A DNA stretch of 64,000 nt from an uncultured Lachnospiraceae bacterium (GCA_947175035.1 CAMWLG010000003.1:56292-120291); one strand, 5' to 3'; positions 45,814 through 54,743 are shown, numbered from the stretch's first letter. The notes: a model not told the origin generated them from the sequence alone. A program made the numbers and translations.

Positions 45814-46359
45814 TCATATGGTCATCAATTTGATATTCGTCTTTGTGGTTATAAAGGTACAGAGTGCATTGTACAAATGGCGACGCTTTGCATAGCGGAA
45901 CATCCGTGTTTCGTTTATGTTATATTTCTGAAAAGCATCTTCATAAATACGTGGATATTCGCTTCGCTCTATTATGTCGCCAGATAGTTTTTTTGAGAGT
46001 AGATCTACAAGCAGTTTTTCCAAGGAGCAGGAATGATTTTCGCTGGGGGAAGGGGCTTCTGTCAAAAGTTTTTGCACTACGATATCAGTTTCAGGTCCGC
46101 GTTGTCTGTAAAAATTATCTTTATTCGGTTGGAACATGGCATAGGGGTAGTTTTCATGCAACATTTCATAGACTGTATCAACCAGCATATTTTCCACTTT
46201 AACAAAGATTACATTCTTGGCAATCTGGTGATTGACGAAATCATTCATCTGAATCAATTTCCACATTTGAAAGCCAATAAGGAGATTGGTCTCTGCTATG
46301 TTCTGTTCAAGTGAGGGATATTCCTGTGAGTGAAAATAGGTGTATTTTTTTAGATGCAA
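45814..46359 (-). pseudogene. AbiEi-type antitoxin/regulator fragment (DUF6577-like), N-terminus missing
   Basis: 181 codons. The central FQMWKLIQMNDFVNHQIAKN and VIFVKVENMLVDTVYEML regions and the C-terminal LEKLLVDLLSKKL...YNINETRMFRYAKRR match the layout of AbiEi-like/DUF6577 antitoxin proteins. The N-terminal winged helix expected before this is absent, and no ribosome site precedes the ATG at 46359. It lies 12 bp before the broken toxin remnant, so both are relics of one type IV toxin-antitoxin pair. The family assignment is from pattern memory. Confidence 0.55.
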
Positions 46360-46899
46360 ATGTCAGGGTTCGGTAATGTTTTCTGGTATCGACGGATGCC
46401 AGGGAGCTCCAAAGTGTCACCAACATTCAGTTGATGGAAGTTTCGGAACACGCCAAATTCAGGGCGTGAATGGCTTCATGCGATTCTGGGTTCAAAAATT
46501 ACCTCAAAAAGACTATAATTCGGCAACGAAATAAAAAATTGCCGTTTTATAGTTAACCCTGCAATTTTTGTTTTTATTAGCAGACATTAATTACTACACG
46601 CATTTCCATAAATCAGAACTCTTCAGCCGTGTTATCTTATGAGGAAAAGCGATTTTACTTTAAGTACATTATGAAATATCGTTGCAATATTGACATTTTT
46701 TGAATTATTTAGTATAATGCTAATAGATTCTATAGGAAAAGTGGACACAAGAGACTTTTCATTACTTCTAAATATCTATAACCTATTCTCTCGATTATCC
46801 AAAATCAAAGCTAGTTGCTGTTGGGCATCTTCAGTGCTTATTTCTTGTATTTACCAAAGTGTTAGGAATAAAGACGATGAAAACTTTTAAAGGATATGA
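46360..46899. other. Gene-poor region with one inverted repeat
   Basis: No supported gene. CTATAATTCGGCAA (46511-46524) pairs with TTGCCGTTTTATAG (46539-46552), 12 of 14 bp, possibly a terminator or the leader of the lost AbiE operon. The short frames at 46340 and 46690 have no ribosome site and look random. Confidence 0.45.
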
Positions 46900-46922
46900 A
46901 TATATAAGTAAAACTTATATAT
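46900..46922. promoter_or_regulatory. Operator-like palindrome before alarmone-synthetase operon
   Basis: ATATATAAGT-AAA-ACTTATATAT, a perfect 10-bp inverted repeat 30 nt before the ATG at 46953. It is well placed for autoregulation of a toxin-antitoxin-like operon and probably overlaps the -10 region. Confidence 0.6.
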
Positions 46923-46952
46923 TGATAATAATAAAAATTAAGGAGGTCAGTT

Positions 46953-47141
46953 ATGTCACGTGTTAATGTATTAGAGGAAACAAGATTATTTCAAGAAAGG
47001 CTTGAGACAGGATATTTTGCAACCGAGCGATCTACGAACAATGAGGTCGTTTATGCAGAGGAAAAGGAACCAAGGGATACCAAGGCTGTAAAGATGTTTA
47101 CAGAAACACAAAGTTTTGAATACATTAAAGATATGAGGTGA
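46953..47141 (+). CDS. Small protein of alarmone-synthetase operon (possible antitoxin)
   Basis: 62 aa with a perfect TTAAGGAGG site. Charged and soluble, not recognised; N-terminal helix NVLEETRLFQERLETGYF and a polar tail. As the first gene after the palindrome, upstream of a RelA/SpoT-type enzyme, it is a candidate DNA-binding antitoxin or regulator, though no HTH or ribbon motif is obvious. The following gene begins 10 bp later. Confidence 0.6.
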   Translation: MSRVNVLEETRLFQERLETGYFATERSTNNEVVYAEEKEPRDTKAVKMFTETQSFEYIKDMR

Positions 47142-47150
47142 CAAACTATA

Positions 47151-47675
47151 ATGCAAAATGTAACAAAAGAGTTAGCTCCTCGATATCATATGACTGAGCG
47201 ATTTCAAAATTTACTGGAGCAGATCCAGGAAGTATTGGTAAAAATGGGAGTCATTGATAAAGTATCTATAAACACAGATTTATTGGGAAGGGTAGTTATA
47301 GATTACTTTGAGGATATAGATAGGTTAAAGGAGTTTCAAGGTATTGAGCGTGCAAATGTAGACAAAATTTACAGTTATGAAACGTTCTGGCTATTGCGCC
47401 GACACCCAATTCAAATCCTTGATTCAAGCATAGGTGAACAATTCTGGTATATCAATGAAAAAGTTTGCATAGCAATTATGATTCCCAAAATGTTGGAGGA
47501 GATGGGAGTTATAATGACTGACAAGAATCCTCGATTTGAAAGTTTTTTGGATTTAATGTATTACAATTTTAAATACAGAATATTCACGCAGCAATCATTA
47601 GAGTTTATGGTTGAGGCTTTCTTTTGCGGATATAGTGTAAAAAAAGATGAGGTATCTAATGAGCAGACAGCATAA
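47151..47675 (+). CDS. Unknown protein next to alarmone synthetase (possible antitoxin)
   Basis: 174 aa, alpha-helical and acidic, with no recognised domain. Features: helix FQNLLEQIQEVLVKMG (about 19-34), YETFWLLRRHPIQIL near 80-94 and a hydrophobic C-terminal half (LDLMYYNFKYRIF). No signal or membrane span. Its end overlaps the synthetase gene by 17 bp, showing tight coupling. In known toxic alarmone-synthetase pairs the antitoxin is an adjacent small gene, so this is the best neutraliser candidate (inference). Confidence 0.62.
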   Translation: MQNVTKELAPRYHMTERFQNLLEQIQEVLVKMGVIDKVSINTDLLGRVVIDYFEDIDRLKEFQGIERANVDKIYSYETFWLLRRHPIQILDSSIGEQFWYINEKVCIAIMIPKMLEEMGVIMTDKNPRFESFLDLMYYNFKYRIFTQQSLEFMVEAFFCGYSVKKDEVSNEQTA

Positions 47676-48513
47676 AGTGAAAATGACCTTGGCTGAGATT
47701 ATGGAAAATAAGGAGTTATTCCTTCAGCATTACAATCTAAAAGATGAATTTGAGAAGTCGGGATATGATTGGAATGAACTGATGGGAATAGCTCAACAAT
47801 TCGAGAGGGATCGAGAAAGTAAATATCCGGAACTTATTCAGCAGTATATTTCCCGAATTGCATCATTTGATGTGATACACTCATACAGATACCGGATAAA
47901 GGAAACGGATAGCTTAATTAAAAAGATAATTACTAAGGCAAATCAAAAAGGTAAAATTGTAGCATTAGATGATTATCTAGTAAATATTACGGATTTATTG
48001 GGCATACGCGTCCTTTATGTTTTTAAGGAAGATTACTATAGAGTGCATGAGCAATTGATGGAGGCATTCAAACATCAGTTAGTTGAAAATGTGCATATAA
48101 AATTACAACCTGGTGACGATAAATCTTTGTATGAGAAAATTTTGGATTGTGATCCTATAATTGAAGAAAAAAACGCATACCGTTCTATTCATTACACTTT
48201 ATGTGCAGAGGAAAATAATATGCGAAGCGTTCGTTTAGAGATTCAAACCAGAACGCTTTTTGAAGAAGGATGGAGCGAAATAAATCATAAGCTTGTTTAT
48301 AAGAATCAAGATGTCGCAGATTATTTTGTGTTGTTGCAAGCGTCAAAGATTTTGAGCACCCTGGTGGGAAATTGTGATACATTGGGAATGCTTATGAAAA
48401 ATATATATGATGAATATAATAAAAGGTTAGCAGGTGGATTGGAAGAAGTTAAGACCGAAATTCCCAAAAGTGAAGTTATGCAAGAAATACTAAATGATTT
48501 TTTAATGAAATAG
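47659..48513 (+). CDS. RelA/SpoT-domain nucleotide pyrophosphokinase (small alarmone synthetase-like)
   Basis: 284 aa. The synthetase fold is complete: SYRYRIKETDSLIKKI (about 75-90, ATP-binding Arg/Lys), ITDLLGIRVLYVF (111-123), NAYRSIHYTL (172-181) and LEIQTRTLFEEGWSEINHKL (193-212). There is no HD hydrolase domain or C-terminal regulatory region. The first 70 residues are an extra helical extension. It could make (p)ppGpp or, like toxic relatives, ppApp or pyrophosphorylated tRNA. ATG 47659 is preferred (AGGT spacing); ATG 47647 is possible. Confidence 0.85.
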   Translation: MSRQHKVKMTLAEIMENKELFLQHYNLKDEFEKSGYDWNELMGIAQQFERDRESKYPELIQQYISRIASFDVIHSYRYRIKETDSLIKKIITKANQKGKIVALDDYLVNITDLLGIRVLYVFKEDYYRVHEQLMEAFKHQLVENVHIKLQPGDDKSLYEKILDCDPIIEEKNAYRSIHYTLCAEENNMRSVRLEIQTRTLFEEGWSEINHKLVYKNQDVADYFVLLQASKILSTLVGNCDTLGMLMKNIYDEYNKRLAGGLEEVKTEIPKSEVMQEILNDFLMK

Positions 48514-48557
48514 AAAAACCACCCCGTTTCTGACCAAAGTTTAGGGGTGGTTTTTCT
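48514..48557. terminator. Terminator after alarmone-synthetase operon
   Basis: AAAAACCACCCC pairs with GGGGTGGTTTTT, T-run after the stem; it begins at the stop codon. The symmetrical A/T flanks allow bidirectional use for the convergent gene at 48668. Confidence 0.9.
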
Positions 48558-48667
48558 ATATTTGGATTACCAAACAATTGTATGGTTACTTACAAAACGT
48601 AAAGACAAATGTTAGCAATGTCAAAAGGAAAATATTTATCGAAATTTCAACAATTTTCATCCCACCC

Positions 48668-50650
48668 TCAACCAACAGGAATCCTCAACACCTGCCCAAT
48701 ATTCAGAATATCACTGCTCAATCCATTTAAACCCCTAATGGCATTGACCGTCGTGCCATACCTTGACGCCAGCTGCCAAAGTGTATCTCCCGAGCGGACA
48801 GTATATTCAAAATACGGGGTGGAAGACGTTCCCGCAGAAGGAATTCTGAGTACCTGACCAATACTTAGATTGTTTCCAGACAGCCCATTCAAATTCTTGA
48901 TTGTATCCACCGTCGTATTATATCTCTGTGCCAGCTTCCAGAGCGTATCCCCCGAACGGACAACATATTCAAAATACGACCCGTCCGCAGGCGCCGTGGT
49001 CGGAATCCTCAGTACCTGACCGATATTCAGACTGTCACTGGTCAGTCCGTTCAGGCGTTTAATCGCATCCACCGTGGTGTTAAATCTGCGTGCAATCAGC
49101 CAAAGCGTATCCCCAGAGCGAACCACATATTCCGTAGCACCGTTATCAACACTGGGAGGAATCACATTACCCGCTCCCAGATAAGTATTATACAGTGCCT
49201 GCCATGTGAGCGCACCCACGATACCGTCCGGATTAAGCCCCGCCGCACTCTGGAATGCTGCGACCGCCTGTTGTGTGTCCCTTCCGAAATTTCCGTCCTG
49301 TATCGGAGCCGGAATCGCAGAATTAAATTCCGCTGCCACATTCAAAAGATATTGCAGGGTAATGACATCCTGCCCTGTGGAACCCAGGCGCAGAACCGAA
49401 CCCGGGGGGACGGTTCCGATCCCGAGAGAAGTCCCCTCGCTGCTTAACTCGGCAAGCTTGGTCACAGAGGCATACAGATAGGAAAGCTTATTCCAAGTGG
49501 ATTTTCCGACCACGCCATCGGATGGCAGGCTGAAAATACTCTGGAACTTGGCAACCGCCGCCCTTGTGCTCTCCCCGAACACGCCTGCTTCATCCGTAAT
49601 CGCAGGGATTGCGGGGTAATTGCGCCGAATCCTTTCCAGATAAGTCTGAATCGTCTGGACGTCTAGCCCCCTGCTCCCCGTCCTGAGCGCAGTACCGGGA
49701 TAGGAGGACAGAACCCCGGTAATAATGTTCGTCTCAGCAATCTCCACATCCTGCGGGTAATAGGAACGCAGGATCTGCAGGGGGCTGAGTCCCTGATTTG
49801 CCAGACTCACCGTCCCCCACTGGGACATACCTGCGCAGGTCGCAGAGGTTCCGTTGCAGAACGATGTAAAATAAGGCGCATTCTGCCCCGGCCTGCGGAC
49901 ATATTCATTAAAGATTTCGTCCACAATCCGGCTGATGGATTCATAGATATTCCGCCCACGTACAAAATATTGGTCATAGGCAGTATTGTTGGTGATGTCA
50001 AAGTTATAGCCGCGGCTCCTGTACCACTCGGTAAAAACCCTGTTCAGTGCAAAAGTGATGATTGCATAAATATTTGCCCGCAGGGATGCGTCCGGCCATG
50101 TAGAATAAATTTCACTGCTGGCAACATTCTTTACATAATCGGGAAAAGACACTTGGACATTGGCTGCGGATGCGCCGGGACGGCCCAAGTGCACCGTGAT
50201 CGGATTCGGAATGACCACTTGGCGGAGTATCCGCGAATCCATGACGGATCCTTTCTGGTTACGATTCTCCGTCATGGAGACGGCGGGCATGCCGATCTCA
50301 ATCTCCGTCACGGTCGGGGTGCGCTGCATCGCCTGCATCGGAACAAATTCGATCGGCTGAATGGCGGTCTCGCCTTCCAGAATCGGGATGCCGACGATAT
50401 GAACCGAATTAAAACCGTCCGCAAGCGCAAGCACATTGTAACTGATATAAGGAATTCCGGAAAAATCCGGGTCCAGGGACAGGGATTTGTCCAGAGTTTC
50501 CAAAGCAATCCTCTCCGTTTCTCCGCTTTCATCCGTTGTCATCCGGTAAATATTTTCCTCCTGATCATCCATAATCTGAATCTGTACGCCACTGAGCGGA
50601 AGTGCATCCTGCGCCGTCCGTGCCTGTATGATTAAATAACCGGTAGCCAT
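48668..50650 (-). CDS. SpoIID-like, peptidoglycan-binding and triple-LysM protein
   Basis: 660 aa. Order: N-terminal beta-rich domain (about 1-150, carboxypeptidase-regulatory-like GYLIIQARTAQDALPL), SpoIID-like region (about 190-310, ending SQWGTVSLANQGLSPLQILRSYYP), two PG_binding_1 domains (about 320-400 and 420-510, each with D-G-x-VG-x-x-TW), and three LysM domains (about 520-565, 570-612 and 615-660: YVVRSGDTLW). No classical signal peptide is visible at MATGYLII. It probably binds or remodels spore or vegetative cell wall; similar proteins are tied to sporulation. GAAGGAGGAAT precedes the start. Confidence 0.87.
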   Translation of the reverse strand: MATGYLIIQARTAQDALPLSGVQIQIMDDQEENIYRMTTDESGETERIALETLDKSLSLDPDFSGIPYISYNVLALADGFNSVHIVGIPILEGETAIQPIEFVPMQAMQRTPTVTEIEIGMPAVSMTENRNQKGSVMDSRILRQVVIPNPITVHLGRPGASAANVQVSFPDYVKNVASSEIYSTWPDASLRANIYAIITFALNRVFTEWYRSRGYNFDITNNTAYDQYFVRGRNIYESISRIVDEIFNEYVRRPGQNAPYFTSFCNGTSATCAGMSQWGTVSLANQGLSPLQILRSYYPQDVEIAETNIITGVLSSYPGTALRTGSRGLDVQTIQTYLERIRRNYPAIPAITDEAGVFGESTRAAVAKFQSIFSLPSDGVVGKSTWNKLSYLYASVTKLAELSSEGTSLGIGTVPPGSVLRLGSTGQDVITLQYLLNVAAEFNSAIPAPIQDGNFGRDTQQAVAAFQSAAGLNPDGIVGALTWQALYNTYLGAGNVIPPSVDNGATEYVVRSGDTLWLIARRFNTTVDAIKRLNGLTSDSLNIGQVLRIPTTAPADGSYFEYVVRSGDTLWKLAQRYNTTVDTIKNLNGLSGNNLSIGQVLRIPSAGTSSTPYFEYTVRSGDTLWQLASRYGTTVNAIRGLNGLSSDILNIGQVLRIPVG

Positions 50651-50733
50651 AAATTATTAATTCCTCCTTCAAATAGCACAATTCCCAATACAATATAAAT
50701 ATGAAAAAAGATAATTACGGTTACTCCTTTTTG

Positions 50734-50762
50734 TTGTAACATGTTTGGTACGGTGATATAAT
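50734..50762 (+). promoter_or_regulatory. Promoter of the lipoprotein gene
   Basis: TTGTAA (50734-50739), 17-nt spacer, TATAAT (50757-50762), 31 nt before ATG 50794, with GAGGAGGAG between. Confidence 0.75.
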
Positions 50763-50793
50763 CAAAGCTGGAATTAGAGGAGGAGCAGATTTT

Positions 50794-51693
50794 ATGAAAC
50801 GAGGCATATGTCTTCCGTGCATAGTGTTATGTTTGTTTTTTGGGGGTTGTTTTACATCTGCCGAGATGTCGTCTGCCGAGATGCCGACTGTGGAGATGCC
50901 GTCTGGCGAGATGGTGTCTGCCGAAGTGCCATCCGAGGAGGAAACAGAGCTTTGGGATGATGGAGAAATGACATATATCAAAGCGTACACCCAATTCCTT
51001 CTGGATGAAGATATCGATCAAGGGCACGATTTCCCAATTCGTGGGTATTATTTATTTGATCTGAACTTTGATGAGATACCGGAGCTGGGCATTCTGCATG
51101 ATTCATGGGGTTCCATGGGAGGATATTTTACCTATTATTATTTTGATGGAAACGAGATCACGGCGGTTTTAAATGACAGAGGTGAACCAGTACAAGTCTC
51201 CAATTATACACAGGTGCTTGCAGACCATGAGCAGAAGAAGGTTTATTTGTTGAAGGAGATGTATTTGCTTCAGGGGAACGACAATGGAACCTATGGGTAT
51301 CTAAGAGAAATCAAAAGTGAAGGACAAGTCCCCTGTGTATATGATCTTCTGAATCTGGAAGTGGATCAGGAGAGTGATTTGAGTAGCCATTTTGGAACAC
51401 AATATGACGGTGAAGATGCTTTTCTGGCGGCTCCGGAGCTTGAGGATTGTTTGATTACGCAGCGTTATTCGGAAAAAGAGTGGATTACTATTTCATCAAG
51501 TGAATATCTTGAAGGGAAAAGGCAATTGATACCGGAAGGGAATTCTTTTGTAGATTTACGGGAGGGAGATTTGCATTATTTGGGAGCAAACTATGATGAA
51601 AATGGAGATTTGCTTTATACAGATGTAAAGATGGGGAAAGAGGAGATTGAGGAGCTGTTTGGACGATTCATAAAAAATTTGTTGCAAAAGTGA
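50794..51693 (+). CDS. Putative lipoprotein with short N-terminal tandem repeat
   Basis: 299 aa. The signal peptide ends in the lipobox LFFGGC (Cys 19), so the mature protein is membrane-tethered outside the cell. It is followed by degenerate five-residue repeats (SAEMSSAEMPTVEMPSGEM), encoded by imperfect 15-nt repeats. The main domain (about 60-290) is acidic with FDLNFDEIPELGI, resembling calcium-loop-like D-x-N-x-D patterns of VCBS-type hypothetical lipoproteins. The function is unknown. It is divergent from the LysM protein gene. Confidence 0.78.
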   Translation: MKRGICLPCIVLCLFFGGCFTSAEMSSAEMPTVEMPSGEMVSAEVPSEEETELWDDGEMTYIKAYTQFLLDEDIDQGHDFPIRGYYLFDLNFDEIPELGILHDSWGSMGGYFTYYYFDGNEITAVLNDRGEPVQVSNYTQVLADHEQKKVYLLKEMYLLQGNDNGTYGYLREIKSEGQVPCVYDLLNLEVDQESDLSSHFGTQYDGEDAFLAAPELEDCLITQRYSEKEWITISSSEYLEGKRQLIPEGNSFVDLREGDLHYLGANYDENGDLLYTDVKMGKEEIEELFGRFIKNLLQK

Positions 51694-51768
51694 TGGTGAA
51701 ACCGTACAATATAAACAGAGAAGTATGCGTAACTCAAAATGAGCCATACTAACAAAGGAGGTGTTTAT

Positions 51769-51990
51769 ATGGCAACTTCAAGTATCACGAAGAATTTTAT
51801 CATATCCGGTGAGAAACAGGTGGAAATGTTTGCCGATGCGGTTGAAGCATCTGCCAACGATAAAACACCTCGTGTTCCAATCAACGTTACCTATTTACAA
51901 GGAGCGGACGAGATATTAAAATTCATGGAGAAAAGGAAGAAAACGAATGCAGCCAGACGGTATCAAGGGAAGAGGAACCGCATGAACTGA
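51769..51990 (+). CDS. Small conserved antitoxin-like protein
   Basis: 73 aa after AAAGGAGG; the shorter start at 51769 is supported by this site. MATSSITKNFIISGEKQVEMFADAV (quoted in part) with a basic C-terminal RRYQGKRNR resembles small Clostridial proteins often found beside RelE-like or HicA-like genes. No toxin gene is visible here: the next ORF is a flavodoxin. It may be an orphan. Confidence 0.65.
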   Translation: MATSSITKNFIISGEKQVEMFADAVEASANDKTPRVPINVTYLQGADEILKFMEKRKKTNAARRYQGKRNRMN

Positions 51991-52033
51991 TACAGCTGTT
52001 AAGGCTGCTTTAAAAAGTATAGAGAGGCTACAT

Positions 52034-52801
52034 ATGAATGTTTCACAGATTATTTTCAGTCCGACCGGAGGAACGAAACAGGTTACGGACATTATCACAA
52101 AAGCATGGGGCATGTCGGTCAACGAAATCGATTTGACCAAGGCAGAAGCCGATTATTCTTCCCTTAGTGTGGAAAAAGATGATATTGCAGTGATTGCGGT
52201 TCCTTCTTATGGCGGACGTGTTCCGGCTCTTGCAGCCCAAAGAATTTCAAAAATTTGTGGCAATCAGGCGCAATGTGTGATTGTCTGCGTATATGGAAAC
52301 CGGGCATATGAGGATACTTTGATTGAATTGAGCGACATTGCAGAAAAAAGCGGTTTCAAAGTAATTGCTGCGGTTGCCGCTATTGCGGAACATTCTATCA
52401 TGCACCAGTACGCAGCAGGAAGACCTGACACCAAAGATCAACAAGAGCTGGAAAATTTTGCAAAAAAAATATTAGAAAAAGTAAACGGCAGCGCGGCTGA
52501 AGCTTCTGCACCGCAAATTCCAGGGAACCATCCATATAAGAAAGCGGGCGGAGCGGGTTTAGTGCCGAAAGCTGACAATAAATGTACGGCTTGTGGACTT
52601 TGTGCTGAAAACTGTCCGGCAAAGGCAATCAGTAAGGAAAATCTAAAAGCTACGGACAGTAAAAAGTGTATTGCATGTATGCGCTGTGTTGTAAAATGTC
52701 CTCAATCAGCCCGCAAGGTAAATGGTGCTATGGTTTCGGCTGCCGCATTAGCAATGAAAAAAGCCTGTTCAACAAGAAAAGAGAATGAGTTGTATATCTA
52801 A
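52034..52801 (+). CDS. Flavodoxin-ferredoxin fusion (EFR1-like)
   Basis: 255 aa. The flavodoxin-like N-terminus (about 1-150) has FSPTGGTKQVTDI (FMN phosphate loop, 8-20) and VPSYGGRVP. The C-terminal ferredoxin has two [4Fe-4S] motifs, CTACGLCAENCPAK (about 184-197) and CIACMRCVVKCPQ (about 213-225). Such proteins pass electrons between iron-sulfur and flavin partners. An AGAGAGG site precedes ATG 52034. The partner oxidoreductase is not identified. Confidence 0.9.
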   Translation: MNVSQIIFSPTGGTKQVTDIITKAWGMSVNEIDLTKAEADYSSLSVEKDDIAVIAVPSYGGRVPALAAQRISKICGNQAQCVIVCVYGNRAYEDTLIELSDIAEKSGFKVIAAVAAIAEHSIMHQYAAGRPDTKDQQELENFAKKILEKVNGSAAEASAPQIPGNHPYKKAGGAGLVPKADNKCTACGLCAENCPAKAISKENLKATDSKKCIACMRCVVKCPQSARKVNGAMVSAAALAMKKACSTRKENELYI

Positions 52802-52839
52802 AACTTGGGAACAATACATGAGAGCAAGACAATGATTGT

Positions 52840-53331
52840 TTATTGTCTTGCTTTCACTAATTCAATAGCTTCTTTTCCTGATATATGTTCAATGGATAAT
52901 TCTATGATACATAGGTTTTTCCAATCTTTGCTGATTGCGTTTTGGTGTTCTGTTTCATTGCCATTTGGATTATATTTTATAGATAATGCCTGTATTGCCT
53001 CTTTCATTTCTGCTTCATTTTCCATAATGCGGATTTTGCCAAAGACAATCACGCTTCTAAAATAGGTTGTATATTCTTTGGGGATAATCTCATCTTGATC
53101 AATCACGCAAAAAGATGCTTTGTTATGCTTTTTTATTGCGTCAAATTTATGCCCGCTTTTGGCTCCATGAAAATACAATTTGGAATTCTCATACACATAG
53201 CTGATTGGAACAGCATAGGGATAATCATTATCTCCCAACAATGCTAAAACCCCCGATTTACCATTGCTTAAAATTTCAATACTTTCCTCTAATGATAATT
53301 CTTGTCTTTTTCTGCGTAATTCTCTGAACAT
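52840..53331 (-). CDS. Pyridoxamine 5'-phosphate oxidase-like flavin protein
   Basis: 163 aa. A split-barrel FMN-binding fold: MFRELRRKRQELSLEESIEIL at the start (shown in part), GVLALLGDNDYPYAVPISYVY (strand pair), LYFHGAKSGHKFDAI (FMN/heme-contact region) and VIVFGKIRI. It is like the NimA/PNPOx-like proteins common in Clostridia. GGAGGGC lies about nine bases before ATG 53331, and the 5' end overlaps the MATE gene's 3' end by 43 bp, so both are one operon. Some relatives inactivate nitroimidazoles; this cannot be inferred here. Confidence 0.85.
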   Translation of the reverse strand: MFRELRRKRQELSLEESIEILSNGKSGVLALLGDNDYPYAVPISYVYENSKLYFHGAKSGHKFDAIKKHNKASFCVIDQDEIIPKEYTTYFRSVIVFGKIRIMENEAEMKEAIQALSIKYNPNGNETEHQNAISKDWKNLCIIELSIEHISGKEAIELVKARQ

Positions 53332-54617
53332 ATTTGTTGCCCTCCTATGATAAAAACTATGATTTCTGTGATTGGGTACGATAACCATACGCCCGTCATT
53401 CCCCAAACATAAGAAAGGAAAAACGCCATTGGAATCATTAAGAAAAACCCTCTTAATAAAGAGATTACCTGCGCCGGTAACGCTTTTTCGGTTGATGTAA
53501 AATAAATGGAAAGAATCACATTAAAACCCACAAAAGGAATGGCTGTAAAATATAATTTAAGCCCGGTTACGGCAATTTGTTGCAGTTCCGCATTCTGCTC
53601 ACTGTTAAACAATCCTGCTATTGGATTAGCACATGATAAAAACATGAAGTAAATGCAAACTGAAATAAGTAGCATAGTTATGATTGCATATTTCAATATT
53701 TTTTTTACATCATCTTTTTTTCCATATCCGTAAGCCCGACTTGTAATTGGTTGTGTGCCTTGTGCAATTCCGGTATAAATTGATGTAACTACAAGTGATA
53801 GATTTGCAACTATCCCATAAGCGGCTATGCCGATATTACCCTGCAATCGAAGAATAATGAAATTGAATACAATTATTACAATTCCCGAGGCAACTTCTGT
53901 AATGAAAGAAGGAATACCTAGTGAAATGGCATTTATACTTAAGGCGGGAGAAAAATTTAGTTTTATTAAATGGAAATTATTTTGTTTTGTAATCCAATGT
54001 TTCGTCAGAATGCACATACTTATTATGGGGGCAAGTCCGGTTGCTAATACAGCACCCAATATTCCCATTTGTAATGGAAAGATAAATATATAATCTAATG
54101 CAATATTTGACAAACTGCCTATCAACATAGCTGTCATAGAAAGTTTTGGACTGCCATCATTTCTCACAAAACAAATTAGTACGTCATTCATCATAAAAGC
54201 AGGGGCAAAAAGTAAAATCACTTGCAAGTAAGTTTTTGTCATATCAAACACTTCGCTATTAGCACGCAATACAGATGTCAACTGTTCAGAAAGGAAGACA
54301 CCGGTAAGCGTATATAACACTGCTAAAACAGCCGTAAAGCATATTACATTAGTAAATATTTTATTTGCATTTTGATATTCTTTTTGTCCTCTGAAAATAG
54401 AGTATTTTGTAGCTCCACCCATTCCTAACATCAGACCGCTTCCGTGAATAAAACTATATATTGGAATAGCTAAATTAAGTGCGGTTAGTCCATTTGCGCC
54501 CAAGCCATTAGACACAAAAAAAGTATCAGCAAGAATATAACAGGACAAACCGAGCATCCCCAATATATTTAAAGATACATATTGAATAAATTCTTTGAGC
54601 AGTTCTTTTGACTTCAT
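53289..54617 (-). CDS. MATE family efflux transporter
   Basis: 442 aa with about twelve membrane helices in two similar halves. Family features: ILADTFFVSNGLGANGLTAL (about 29-48), the second-half IAQGTQPITSRAYGYGKKDD region (about 277-296) and a C-terminal WGMTGVWLSYPITEI. It exports cationic or hydrophobic compounds using a sodium or proton gradient. AGAAGGG precedes ATG 54617. The upstream leader holds a 9-codon peptide and a terminator hairpin, suggesting drug-responsive attenuation. Confidence 0.92.
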   Translation of the reverse strand: MKSKELLKEFIQYVSLNILGMLGLSCYILADTFFVSNGLGANGLTALNLAIPIYSFIHGSGLMLGMGGATKYSIFRGQKEYQNANKIFTNVICFTAVLAVLYTLTGVFLSEQLTSVLRANSEVFDMTKTYLQVILLFAPAFMMNDVLICFVRNDGSPKLSMTAMLIGSLSNIALDYIFIFPLQMGILGAVLATGLAPIISMCILTKHWITKQNNFHLIKLNFSPALSINAISLGIPSFITEVASGIVIIVFNFIILRLQGNIGIAAYGIVANLSLVVTSIYTGIAQGTQPITSRAYGYGKKDDVKKILKYAIITMLLISVCIYFMFLSCANPIAGLFNSEQNAELQQIAVTGLKLYFTAIPFVGFNVILSIYFTSTEKALPAQVISLLRGFFLMIPMAFFLSYVWGMTGVWLSYPITEIIVFIIGGQQICSENYAEKDKNYH

Positions 54618-54636
54618 CTATATTACCCTTCTATAC

Positions 54637-54692
54637 AAAAAAGCATCAAACTCTCTATCTTCTAAGACCTAATGATAGAAAGTTTGACGCTT
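54637..54692 (-). terminator. Attenuator-type terminator in MATE leader
   Basis: On the minus strand AGCGTCAAACTTTCTATC pairs with GATAGAGAGTTTGATGCT (16 of 18 bp), followed by TTTTTT, just 20 nt before the MATE start codon. It lies between the promoter and the gene. Confidence 0.85.
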
Positions 54693-54699
54693 AATCTTT

Positions 54700-54729
54700 T
54701 TACCCGGTGGCAAAAAAGCTGCGTTTCAT
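54700..54729 (-). CDS. Leader peptide MKRSFFATG
   Basis: A 9-codon ORF on the minus strand, ending 8 nt before the terminator stem of the MATE leader. Ribosome stalling on such peptides controls many resistance genes in Firmicutes. The ribosome site is weak (AAG only), so translation is likely but unproven. Confidence 0.5.
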   Translation of the reverse strand: MKRSFFATG

Positions 54730-54743
54730 CTTATGGTTATTTT

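Noticed and set aside
46340..46534. 64-codon plus-strand frame overlapping the AbiEi-like relic
   Set aside because: Antisense to the relic, no ribosome site and no recognisable domain.
46690..46890. 66-codon plus-strand frame before the alarmone-synthetase operon
   Set aside because: No ribosome site, odd composition, and it lies in the AT-rich gap; likely chance.
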